From Paracoccaceae bacterium (lineage in GTDB: Bacteria > Pseudomonadota > Alphaproteobacteria > Rhodobacterales > Rhodobacteraceae), in assembly GCA_021648225.1 (NCBI GenBank), contig JAKITE010000038.1, forward strand, positions 1 to 19,942: a stretch of DNA of 19,942 nucleotides, in the 5' to 3' direction. The translations under genes and the position numbers were made by a program. The notes below the pieces were generated by a model. It was not told the DNA's origin. It saw only the letters and a list, made by a program, of their open reading frames with translations, and ran no database searches. Below are positions 1 to 6,930 of the stretch, one piece after another (positions within the stretch are counted from its first letter, which is position 1; the number at the start of each line of letters is the position of its first letter).

Positions 1-1
1 T

Positions 2-31
2 GTCGAGGCTTTTGGTGATACAGATACTTAA
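2..31 (+). CDS. possible C-terminal tail of an upstream gene (coaBC?)
   Basis: A frame open from the left edge ends at TAA 29-31 and encodes VEAFGDTDT. It overlaps the start of dut by about 20 bases. In related alphaproteobacteria dut often follows coaBC (phosphopantothenoylcysteine decarboxylase/synthetase), so this could be its tail. That is context only: nine residues cannot identify a family. Confidence 0.25.
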   Translation, partial: VEAFGDTDT

Positions 32-470
32 AATATCCAGAGCTTTGGGTGCGGATCCGCACCTGCCTTTGCCCGCCTATCAAACATCGGGCGCGGCAGG
101 AATGGATATTCTGGCAGATACAAAACAAAAAACGTTGACCCTTAAGCCAAATCAGAGATTATTGGTTAAATCTGGGCTTTGCCTTGAAATTCCAACGGGT
201 TATGAGGTCCAAATCAGGCCGAGATCCGGGCTTGCATTGAAGCATGGGGTCACATTGCTAAATGCGCCGGGCACAATTGATAGCGATTATCGTGGCGAGG
301 TGGGGGTTATTTTGATCAACTTTGGCGATGAGGATTTTCAGATTAATCATGGTGACAGGATTGCTCAAATGATTTTTGCTTCTGTCACTCAATGTGCTAT
401 TGTTGAAACAGATATTTTATCAAAAACAGAGCGAAACCAGCGTGGTTTTGGCTCAACAGGTAGCCAGTAA
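12..470 (+). CDS. dut: dUTP diphosphatase (dUTPase)
   Basis: Trimeric cytoplasmic dUTPase that hydrolyses dUTP to dUMP and diphosphate. It keeps uracil out of DNA and supplies dUMP for thymidylate synthesis. All five family motifs are visible: AAGMDIL (28-34), RPRSGLALKHG (69-79), NAPGTIDSDYRGEVG (84-98, with the probable catalytic Asp90 and base-stacking Tyr93), GDRIAQMIF, and the flexible C-terminal arm RNQRGFGSTG (141-150). The length of 152 aa is normal. The start is uncertain: TTG at 12 and GTG at 15 are both possible, neither has a clear Shine-Dalgarno sequence, and the frame is open to the window edge, so a start upstream of the window cannot be excluded. The stop codon overlaps the next ATG by one base (TAATG), which suggests translational coupling. 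Confidence 0.95.
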   Translation: MVIQILKISRALGADPHLPLPAYQTSGAAGMDILADTKQKTLTLKPNQRLLVKSGLCLEIPTGYEVQIRPRSGLALKHGVTLLNAPGTIDSDYRGEVGVILINFGDEDFQINHGDRIAQMIFASVTQCAIVETDILSKTERNQRGFGSTGSQ

Positions 471-919
471 TGTTAACACTTTCAAAAAAATCGTCTCTTG
501 CGCTCGAAGCGGTGCTGGATATTGCTTATAATTCGCGTCCGCATCCGGTGCAATCCAAGGATATTACCGAGCGGCAAGGCATTCCGCAGCGGTATCTGGA
601 ACAGGTGCTGCAAAAACTGGTGCGAGCCGGAGTTTTGAAAGGAGTGCGCGGCCCGCGTGGCGGTTATACGCTGGCCAAAGAACGGCGCCGAATTACCCTT
701 GGTGATGTGCTGCGGGTGGTTGACCAGATGTCGCGTGACGAGGGGGATTCTCCAACGCATTCACCCTTGGGCGAGATAATTATTGGGCCAATCAGAGACG
801 CGGTTCAGCACGAAGTGTTGCAGAAATTTGATGAATTAACGATGGAAGACCTATGCGAAAAGGCGGTTAAAGCCGGCATTGATCGTGTTGATAAAGATAA
901 AAACGACTTTACGATTTAA
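470..919 (+). CDS. Rrf2-family transcriptional regulator (CymR-like, no Fe-S cysteines)
   Basis: 149-aa Rrf2 repressor-type protein. The N-terminal winged helix-turn-helix spans roughly residues 8-70, with a recognition region IPQRYLEQVLQKLVRAGVL (38-56) and the wing GVRGPRGGYTLA (58-69). This is followed by the usual dimerisation helix. IscR, NsrR and RirA bind an Fe-S cluster through three clustered cysteines near residues 90-110. Here there is none, and the only cysteine is Cys129. In that respect it resembles CymR of Firmicutes, which controls cysteine metabolism and binds CysK. The next gene, 16 bases downstream, is cysK, so a role in sulfur or cysteine control is a reasonable inference. 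It is not shown by sequence alone. Confidence 0.9.
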   Translation: MLTLSKKSSLALEAVLDIAYNSRPHPVQSKDITERQGIPQRYLEQVLQKLVRAGVLKGVRGPRGGYTLAKERRRITLGDVLRVVDQMSRDEGDSPTHSPLGEIIIGPIRDAVQHEVLQKFDELTMEDLCEKAVKAGIDRVDKDKNDFTI

Positions 920-935
920 CCTGGGGGAGATTTTA

Positions 936-1889
936 ATGGTTTTGCCGAGTAAAGGAAGAATTTTCAATGACATAACCGAGACATTTGGTGGGACTCCGCT
1001 TGTTCAATTGTCTCGATTTGCAGCGGCTCAAAAGGTCGATGCCATTATCATTGGCAAGCTGGAATTTTTCAATCCGCTAGGGTCGGTCAAAGACCGAATC
1101 GGGGTTGGTATGATTGATGCGCTTGAGGCTTCTGGCAAGTTACAGCCGGGGGGTGTTTTGGTTGAGCCTACTTCTGGCAATACAGGAATTTCACTGGCCT
1201 TTGTTTGTGCGGCGCGCGGTTACCGGCTGATTTTGACCATGCCCGAAAGCATGTCGGTGGAGCGTCGCAAAATGCTTGCGCTTTTGGGCGCGGAATTGGT
1301 GCTTACCGATGCTGCTGCGGGCATGGCGGGGGCGATCAAAAAGGCCAATGAGCTGGTGGCGAGCATCAAGGGTGCTATTATGCCGCAACAATTTGAAAAC
1401 CCTGCCAACCCTGCTGCGCATATGGCCACCACGGCTGAGGAAATCTGGGCTGATACGGGGGGTGATATTGATGTGTTTATCTCGGGGGTTGGCACGGGGG
1501 GCACTTTAACCGGTGTGGCTAAGGTATTGAAAACACGCAAGCCGGATGTTGAGATTATCGCGGTGGAACCCGAGGATTCGCCTGTTTTGTCTGGGGGTAT
1601 GGCTGGCCCGCACAAAATTCAAGGGATCGGCGCGGGGTTTGTGCCATCGGTTTTGGATGCTGGATTGATTGACGAGGTTTTGACCATCAGCAATCAAACA
1701 TCCTTTGAAATGGCCCATAGCATTGCGATGAATGAGGGCATTCCGGTTGGTATTTCCTCCGGTGCGGCGCTGGCTGCGGCGGTTGAAATTGGCCATCGCC
1801 CTGAAATGCTTGGCAAAAAAATCGTTGTAATATTGCCAAGCTTTGCTGAGCGGTATCTTTCATCAGCGCTGTTTGACGGTATCGGATGA
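936..1889 (+). CDS. cysK: cysteine synthase A (O-acetylserine sulfhydrylase)
   Basis: PLP-dependent fold-type II enzyme that makes L-cysteine from O-acetylserine and sulfide. Visible features are the PLP lysine Lys52 in NPLGSVKDR, the substrate loop PTSGNTGIS, and the phosphate-binding GVGTGGTLTG. The C-terminal SSGAAL region is also present. The length of 317 aa fits the family. I chose ATG 936 because GGGGGAGA at 923-930 lies about five bases upstream. An in-frame ATG at 879 would overlap the Rrf2 gene and add 19 residues that are not typical of the family. It is the third gene of a compact operon, and its stop overlaps the next start (ATGA). Confidence 0.95.
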   Translation: MVLPSKGRIFNDITETFGGTPLVQLSRFAAAQKVDAIIIGKLEFFNPLGSVKDRIGVGMIDALEASGKLQPGGVLVEPTSGNTGISLAFVCAARGYRLILTMPESMSVERRKMLALLGAELVLTDAAAGMAGAIKKANELVASIKGAIMPQQFENPANPAAHMATTAEEIWADTGGDIDVFISGVGTGGTLTGVAKVLKTRKPDVEIIAVEPEDSPVLSGGMAGPHKIQGIGAGFVPSVLDAGLIDEVLTISNQTSFEMAHSIAMNEGIPVGISSGAALAAAVEIGHRPEMLGKKIVVILPSFAERYLSSALFDGIG

Positions 1890-2176
1890 TTTATGCGGGC
1901 GGGATATGGACTGTCGGGGTGATTTCGGCCTTGGCGTTTGGCTATGCTTGGGTTTTTCATTCACCGCGCTGGGTGTATTTTTGCTTACTGGGGCTGGCAT
2001 TGGCAGTTATTGGCGGCTCCCAGTTTTTACCGCAAACGCATCCGTTTTTTGTTAGTGTTCGGGGTGACCTTATCTCTTTGATGTGGCTTGGTATTATCGC
2101 AATTCCTGTTTCTATTTATACGATGTTTGTCCGCTGGGCGGGTCGTAAAGCAAAGGCACGTCATGAAAGTCGATGA
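1886..2176 (+). CDS. small three-helix membrane protein, function unknown
   Basis: 96-aa protein I do not recognise. Three hydrophobic segments are apparent: about residues 7-24, 28-48 and 62-84. The last is followed by a strongly basic tail (RWAGRKAKARHESR), consistent with a cytoplasmic C-terminus. Its ATG overlaps the cysK stop by four bases (ATGA), and its 3' end overlaps moeB by 14 bases. It is therefore embedded between two sulfur-related genes and probably translationally coupled to both. The overlaps argue that it is a real gene, because the reading frame fills the space exactly. No catalytic motif is visible. Confidence 0.75.
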   Translation: MIYAGGIWTVGVISALAFGYAWVFHSPRWVYFCLLGLALAVIGGSQFLPQTHPFFVSVRGDLISLMWLGIIAIPVSIYTMFVRWAGRKAKARHESR

Positions 2177-2921
2177 GGTTGAACGTTACGCTCGCCATAT
2201 CGTGTTGCGTGAAATCGGCGGGGCAGGTCAGCAAAAACTGTTGAGCGCTAAACTATTGTGCATCGGGGCAGGGGGGCTGGGCAGCGCTGCCTTGATGTAT
2301 TTGGCTGCTGCCGGGGTTGGCACGTTGGGCATTGTTGACGATGATGTGGTTAGCCTGTCCAATCTGCAACGGCAGGTTTTGCATGATACGGCCAGCATTG
2401 GCTTGTTGAAAACCGATAGTGCGGTGGCCTCGATCGGGCGAATAAATCCGGGGGTTCGGGTTGTGGCCCATGCCAAGCGGCTGAAGCCGGAAAATGCTGA
2501 GGAAATTGTAAAAGGGTATGATCTGGTGCTGGATGGGTCTGACAATTTTGATACGCGCTATCTGGTGAATCAAACCTGTGTAGACCTGAAAATCCCGTTG
2601 ATTTCCGCCGCGATGAGCCAGTGGGAGGGCCAGATCGGGCTATATGACCCGGCCAATGGCGGCCCGTGTTATCAATGCGTTTTTCCCAAGCGCCCCGCCG
2701 CAGGGCTGGCGCCAAGCTGTGCCGAGGCGGGCATAATGGGGGCATTGGCCGGGGTTATGGGGGCAATGATGGCGGCAGAAGCGATCAAGGTAATCACCGG
2801 CGCTGGTCAGGTTTTGCGCGGTGAAATGTTGATATATGATGCGCTTTATGGCGAGATGCGCAAGCTTGTAACTTCTGTAAACCTTGACTGTAAATCTTGT
2901 AAATCCACTTTGGGTGGTTGA
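2163..2921 (+). CDS. moeB: molybdopterin-synthase adenylyltransferase MoeB (ThiF/HesA family)
   Basis: E1-like enzyme that adenylates the C-terminal Gly-Gly of a sulfur carrier: MoaD for molybdenum cofactor, or possibly ThiS for thiamine. Visible features are the nucleotide-binding GAGGLGSAALMYLAAAGVG, the acidic IVDDDVV stretch that follows it, and SNLQRQVLH. DGSDNFDTRYL and two zinc-binding pairs, Cys169/Cys172 (CYQC) and Cys243/Cys246 (CKSC), are also present. The length of 252 aa matches the short MoeB form without a rhodanese domain. ATG 2163 is preferred because AAAGG lies just upstream and the protein then begins KVDEVERYARHIVL, as family members do. MoeB and ThiF cannot be told apart with certainty; I see no moaD, moaE or thiS in the window. 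Confidence 0.9.
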   Translation: MKVDEVERYARHIVLREIGGAGQQKLLSAKLLCIGAGGLGSAALMYLAAAGVGTLGIVDDDVVSLSNLQRQVLHDTASIGLLKTDSAVASIGRINPGVRVVAHAKRLKPENAEEIVKGYDLVLDGSDNFDTRYLVNQTCVDLKIPLISAAMSQWEGQIGLYDPANGGPCYQCVFPKRPAAGLAPSCAEAGIMGALAGVMGAMMAAEAIKVITGAGQVLRGEMLIYDALYGEMRKLVTSVNLDCKSCKSTLGG

Positions 2922-2975
2922 CCTGCGCAATACAAACCTTACTTTGACAGTATGATGGCTAAAACGGAGAATCCC

Positions 2976-4160
2976 ATGGCCAATAAATCCTATGATATTG
3001 TGGTAATCGGCGCAGGGCCGGCGGGGCTTAGCTTTGCCCGTTGTCTTGCCGATACCGATCTGAAAATTGCACTGGTGGAACGTTTACCGCTAGAGGTTCT
3101 GCAAAACCCAGCCGAGGACGGCCGCGATATTGCCCTGACCCATTCATCGGAACGGGTGTTGAAAAACCTCGGAATCTGGGATCATTTCCCGATTGAGGAA
3201 ATCGGCAATATTCGGGACGCCAAAGTGCTAAACGGTAATTCTGCCTATGCCTTGCATTTTGACAGCATGGCCACAGGGTCGCAATATCTGGGCCATCTGG
3301 TGCCAAACCATATTATTCGCCGTGCTGCTTATGAAACCGTCAAAGACAACAAGAATATTACCATCATGACAGGGGCTGAAGTAACCGACACTTCGACCGA
3401 TATTTCCGGGGGTCTGGTTACCCTTTCGGATGGTTCGGTATTGAAAGCCAAGCTGGTTATTGCCGCTGACAGCCGGTTTTCGGACACCCGCAAAAAGATG
3501 GGCATTGGCGCGCAGATGCATGATTTTGGTCGCACGGTGATTGTTTGTGAAATGAACCATAGCAAACCCCATAATGACACAGCTTTTGAGTGTTTTCATT
3601 ATGATCAGACCTTGGCGATTCTGCCCATGTTTGGGGATAAGTCTTCGGTTGTGGTAACCTTGCCAACCGATAAATCCCAAGCTCTGCTGGATCTGTCCCC
3701 GCAAGAATTTGCCAGCGATATCCAGCGCCGATTCGCCGGACAATTAGGCGATATGCAATTGGCCACCAAACGCCATGCCTATCCGTTGATGGGGGTTTAC
3801 GCGGAAAAATTCATCAGCACCCGTTTTGCCTTGCTTGGTGACGCAGCGGTCGGGATGCATCCGGTTACCGCGCACGGGTTCAACCTTGGCTTAAGTGGCG
3901 CGCATGTGCTGGCACAAGAAATCGAAATAGCATTGGCCAATGGCACCGATATCGGGTCGGCCTCGGTTCTGGGGAAGTATCAGGCCAAACACCGCAAGGT
4001 CGCGCGGCCATTATATATGGGCACAAATGCATTGGTAAAACTGTTCACAGATACCAGCCCGCCGGGCCGTCTTTTACGTGGTGCCGCGCTTCGGCTTGGC
4101 AACCTGTTGCCTCCCGTCAAGAAAAAGATCGTGCAGCAACTGACCGAGATCAACGTTTAG
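2976..4160 (+). CDS. ubiM: UbiM-type FAD-dependent ubiquinone-ring hydroxylase
   Basis: Flavoprotein monooxygenase of the UbiH/UbiF/VisC family that hydroxylates the aromatic ring of a ubiquinone precursor. The N-terminal Rossmann motif is GAGPAGLSFA. The second FAD motif reads LLGDAAVGMHPVTAHGFNLG, instead of the HPIAGQGLNLG usual in UbiH/UbiF, and the DG motif reads AADSRFSDTR. These variants, with LQNPAEDGRDIALTH near the N-terminus, match what I remember of UbiM, the broad-regioselectivity hydroxylase described from Neisseria. That assignment rests on memory of the family. ATG 2976 has ACGGAGA six bases upstream; ATGs at 2952 and 2955 are alternatives that add 8 or 7 residues. The length is 394 aa. 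It lies 54 bases after moeB and may be transcribed with it. Confidence 0.8.
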   Translation: MANKSYDIVVIGAGPAGLSFARCLADTDLKIALVERLPLEVLQNPAEDGRDIALTHSSERVLKNLGIWDHFPIEEIGNIRDAKVLNGNSAYALHFDSMATGSQYLGHLVPNHIIRRAAYETVKDNKNITIMTGAEVTDTSTDISGGLVTLSDGSVLKAKLVIAADSRFSDTRKKMGIGAQMHDFGRTVIVCEMNHSKPHNDTAFECFHYDQTLAILPMFGDKSSVVVTLPTDKSQALLDLSPQEFASDIQRRFAGQLGDMQLATKRHAYPLMGVYAEKFISTRFALLGDAAVGMHPVTAHGFNLGLSGAHVLAQEIEIALANGTDIGSASVLGKYQAKHRKVARPLYMGTNALVKLFTDTSPPGRLLRGAALRLGNLLPPVKKKIVQQLTEINV

Positions 4161-4174
4161 CATCAACCGCTTTT

Positions 4175-4293
4175 CTTTGTTGCAAAAATACTCGCGCCGC
4201 AGGCTGGCCTTTTACTGAGGCGCAGCCGAGGCCAAGCCCAAAGGGAAGGGTCGAATTTCTGAAAGAAATTCCGGCGCTGGACTGCGGGAGCGC
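4175..4293 (-). repeat. dispersed hairpin repeat, family 2, copy 1
   Basis: This occupies most of the gap between the convergent ubiM and 2-hydroxyacid dehydrogenase genes. Read on the - strand it begins GCTCCCGCAGTCCAGCGCCG and continues with a perfect hairpin (arms AATTTCT 4254-4260 and AGAAATT 4264-4270). Then come CCCTTCCCTTTGGGCTTGGC, a GGCCT/AGGCC stem, and GAGTATTTTTGCAACAAAG. The same order of blocks recurs at 9576-9680 with a different hairpin sequence. In - orientation it starts 29 bases after the dehydrogenase stop, so it would be that gene's 3' UTR. Its function is unknown; a terminator-like or RNA-processing role is possible. Confidence 0.7.
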
Positions 4294-4321
4294 TCCTGTC
4301 TTTTTTGGCAAGGTCCAAGGT

Positions 4322-5308
4322 TTATAACATTGCCGGCACAACCTGATCAGGCGGGCGGTGGCCATCGGCATAGGTTTTGATGTTGATGATTACTTTTTCG
4401 CCCATATCCAAGCGGCCTTCAACGGTGGCGCTGCTCATGTGGGGCAGCAATAACACATTGTCCAACCCGCGAAGCCGCGGGTTCACGTCATTACCATTTT
4501 CAAAAACATCCAGCCCCGCACCGGCGATTTCACCGGCGCGCAACATGCGGGTCAGGGCGTTTTCGTCGATCACCTCGCCGCGCGCGGTATTGATCACAAA
4601 AGCCGAAGGTTTCATCAATTTCAGCCGCCGCGCGTTTAGCAAATGAAAAGTGCTGGGGGTGTGGGGCACATGGATTGTCAGAATATCAACCCGTGCCAGC
4701 ATTTGATCAAAGCTTTCCCAATAGGTTGCTTCCAGCGCGGTTTCGGTATCGGGATGCAAGCGGCGGCGATTATGATAATGCACCTGCAGGCCAAAGGCGC
4801 GGGCGCGGTGCGCAACGGCTTGGCCAATGCGGCCCATGCCCAGAATACCGAGGCGTTTTCCGCCAATCCGGTGGCCCATCAGGGCGGTCGGGCTCCAGCC
4901 TTCCCATTTATCCTGTTGCATTTGCAAATTGCCTTCGCGTAACCGGCGCGGCACTGACAGGATCATCGCCATGGTCATATCGGCAGTATCATCGGTTAAA
5001 ACCCCGGGCGTGTTTGATACCATGATGCCGCGCTGCAACGCGGTTTGCACATCTATATGGTCAAACCCTGCGCCATAATTTGCAATCAGCCGCAGCCCAT
5101 CACCAGCCTGTGCCAGCAGGCCCTGATCGACCCGGTCGCCCAGGGTTGGCACCAGCACATCGGCACGGGCCATGGCATCGCTTAGCTGTTCGCGGCTCAT
5201 CGGGGTGTCGGTTGCATTCAGCTCTACGTCGAACAGCTCGTTCATGCGGGTTTCGACCGGTTCGGGCAGGCGACGGGTCAGAATGACTTTTAGGGCTTTG
5301 GCCGGCAT
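4322..5308 (-). CDS. D-isomer-specific 2-hydroxyacid dehydrogenase (glyoxylate/hydroxypyruvate reductase-like)
   Basis: 328-aa NAD(P)-dependent dehydrogenase. The Rossmann motif is GMGRIGQAVAHRARAFG. It is followed about 20 residues later by HNRRR, where an acidic residue would indicate NAD, so NADP(H) preference is likely. Catalytic residues are visible: Arg in TARGEVID, Glu in the AGLDVFEN region, and His in LLPHMSSAT. The family reduces glyoxylate or hydroxypyruvate, or oxidises D-glycerate; the exact substrate cannot be read from the sequence. ATG 5308 has AAAGGAAC upstream on the - strand. It is divergent from the SH3-domain gene across 109 bases and convergent with ubiM. Confidence 0.9.
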   Translation of the reverse strand: MPAKALKVILTRRLPEPVETRMNELFDVELNATDTPMSREQLSDAMARADVLVPTLGDRVDQGLLAQAGDGLRLIANYGAGFDHIDVQTALQRGIMVSNTPGVLTDDTADMTMAMILSVPRRLREGNLQMQQDKWEGWSPTALMGHRIGGKRLGILGMGRIGQAVAHRARAFGLQVHYHNRRRLHPDTETALEATYWESFDQMLARVDILTIHVPHTPSTFHLLNARRLKLMKPSAFVINTARGEVIDENALTRMLRAGEIAGAGLDVFENGNDVNPRLRGLDNVLLLPHMSSATVEGRLDMGEKVIINIKTYADGHRPPDQVVPAML

Positions 5309-5341
5309 AGATTTTGGTTCCTTTGCGCCTGTGATTTTGGT

Positions 5342-5347
5342 TATAAT
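5342..5347 (+). promoter_or_regulatory. candidate -10 box in the divergent 5309-5417 gap
   Basis: A perfect TATAAT lies 70 bases upstream of the SH3-domain gene. No good -35 hexamer sits 16-18 bases before it, so this is a weak prediction. The 109-base gap must also hold the promoter of the divergent dehydrogenase gene; I see no convincing hexamers for that direction. Confidence 0.35.
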
Positions 5348-5417
5348 GGCAGGGAAAACCGCGCAGGGAAATCAAAAAACAAAATCCGCGCGGAAAATCG
5401 GGCACAGGCAGGGCATT

Positions 5418-5912
5418 ATGAAGCTGATTTTTACCGTATTAACCGCGATGTTTGTTGCGGTTCAGGCCATGGCGCAACAGGGCAGCATCGGGCCGGTGAC
5501 CGGGCATCCGTTGCCGCGTTATGTTTCGATGAAAGTATCCGAGGCCTATGTGCGCCGCGGCCCCGCGCGGACCCATCGCATTGACTGGGTGTTGAAACAT
5601 CGCGGCACCCCGCTTCAGGTGACGGCTGAATATGGCAACTGGTTGCGGGTGGTCGATGCGGATGGCGCAGGTGGCTGGGTGCATCGTTCTTTGTTAAGCG
5701 GGGCGCGCACGGTGGTGGTTACCGATGCACAGGCGACTTTGTTCGCGGCTCCGTTTGGCGATGCCATGCCGGTGGCCACGGCCATGAAAGGCGTGATTGC
5801 ACGGCTGGAAACCTGTCAGCTGGAATGGTGTTTTATCGAGGCGGACGGGTTTGAAGGCTGGGTCTTGAAAATCGCGGTCTGGGGTGTGGACGCGGTTGAA
5901 ATATTGCAATAG
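5418..5912 (+). CDS. exported bacterial SH3-domain protein
   Basis: 164-aa protein with a Sec signal peptide, MKLIFTVLTAMFVAVQAMA, and probable cleavage before QQG. The mature part contains two SH3-like modules (SH3_4 type). The first is about residues 40-95 and includes VSEAYVRRGPARTHRIDWVL and GNWLRVVDADGAGGWVHRSL. The second is about residues 105-160 and ends WCFIEADGFEGWVLK. Such domains usually bind cell-wall peptides or other envelope proteins, so a periplasmic location is expected. I start at ATG 5418 because it gives a clean signal peptide; the frame is open further upstream, to 5172, but that overlaps the divergent gene. Two cysteines in the second module (CQLEWC) could form a disulfide. 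Confidence 0.85.
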   Translation: MKLIFTVLTAMFVAVQAMAQQGSIGPVTGHPLPRYVSMKVSEAYVRRGPARTHRIDWVLKHRGTPLQVTAEYGNWLRVVDADGAGGWVHRSLLSGARTVVVTDAQATLFAAPFGDAMPVATAMKGVIARLETCQLEWCFIEADGFEGWVLKIAVWGVDAVEILQ

Positions 5913-5935
5913 CGTGAACTGGCCCAAGTTGAAAA

Positions 5936-6871
5936 GTGACGCAGATGCATGGCAGACCTGACAAGACCCTCCAGGGCATTCTGATTATTTCAGCTTCGGT
6001 GACCGCTTTGGCATTTAGCGATGCGATTGCAAAACAGCTAAGCCTTAATCTGACAATCTGGCAAATATTCTTTTTGCGCTCGCTTTTTGCGCTGCCTGTT
6101 CTGGGTGTTATATTTGTTTTGACCGGCACGGCGTTTCGGGTTTATGCGCCTAAATGGGTGCTGTTACGCAGTGTTTTGCTGGTTTTGACATGGGTATGTT
6201 ATTATGCGTCTTTTCCGTTTCTAAGCCTGTCAGTGGCGGCGGTGGCGATCTATACCTTTCCCATTCTGGTGGCGCTTTTCTCGACCTTTCTGACAGATGA
6301 ACCCACATCGGGCCGTCAATGGCTGGGTATTATGCTGGGCTTTGTCGGGGTGGTTGTTATTCTGCAACCGGGCACAGACGGGTTTTTATGGTTTACCTTA
6401 TTGCCGGTATTGGGTGCCAGCTTTTTGGCCATAGCCATGATTCTAACCCGAAGCAAATGTCAGCAGGAATCACCGTTAATTCTGTCATTTTCGCTATTGG
6501 CTGTATTTCTAATAACCGGTCTGATCGGTATTGTGGTGCTGACAATTTTGCCGTTATCAAGCCAGTTTCAATCTGCTTCTGCCTTTGTATTTACGGGCTG
6601 GGGGCAAATGGGCCTGTGGGAATGGGGGTTGATGGCATTTGTCGGGCTGATGGCTGTTGGTATATTTTCGGGCATTGCCCGTGCCTACCAGATTGCACCG
6701 CCAGCTATTATTGCGGTGTTTGATTACGTTTACCTGTTATCCGCAACGCTTTGGGGGTTTGTGTTCTTTGCAGAAAAACCCGGGGCGGTGACGCTTGTTG
6801 GTATGGGGTTGATCTTTTTTGCTGGCTTGCTTGTGGCAATGCCCGCATCCAAGGCTCGGGTGTCAAAATAA
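5936..6871 (+). CDS. DMT-superfamily permease, two EamA domains
   Basis: 311-aa inner-membrane protein with about ten hydrophobic segments arranged as two five-helix EamA repeats (roughly residues 12-140 and 155-305). The family (drug/metabolite transporters, RhtA/YdcZ relatives) exports amino acids, metabolites or other small molecules. Substrate cannot be predicted. The start could be GTG 5936 or ATG 5945; neither has a strong Shine-Dalgarno sequence. It lies 23 bases after the SH3-domain gene and may share its transcript. Confidence 0.88.
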   Translation: MTQMHGRPDKTLQGILIISASVTALAFSDAIAKQLSLNLTIWQIFFLRSLFALPVLGVIFVLTGTAFRVYAPKWVLLRSVLLVLTWVCYYASFPFLSLSVAAVAIYTFPILVALFSTFLTDEPTSGRQWLGIMLGFVGVVVILQPGTDGFLWFTLLPVLGASFLAIAMILTRSKCQQESPLILSFSLLAVFLITGLIGIVVLTILPLSSQFQSASAFVFTGWGQMGLWEWGLMAFVGLMAVGIFSGIARAYQIAPPAIIAVFDYVYLLSATLWGFVFFAEKPGAVTLVGMGLIFFAGLLVAMPASKARVSK

Positions 6872-6930
6872 ATTCCGACGGAAATCAAAAGCTGCCGCGT
6901 TAAGATAGTATCAAAGCGAAAGGTGCTGAA

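Noticed and set aside
3228..3743. 171-codon frame antisense to ubiM
   Set aside because: It lies wholly within a clear flavoprotein gene and shows no recognisable motif.
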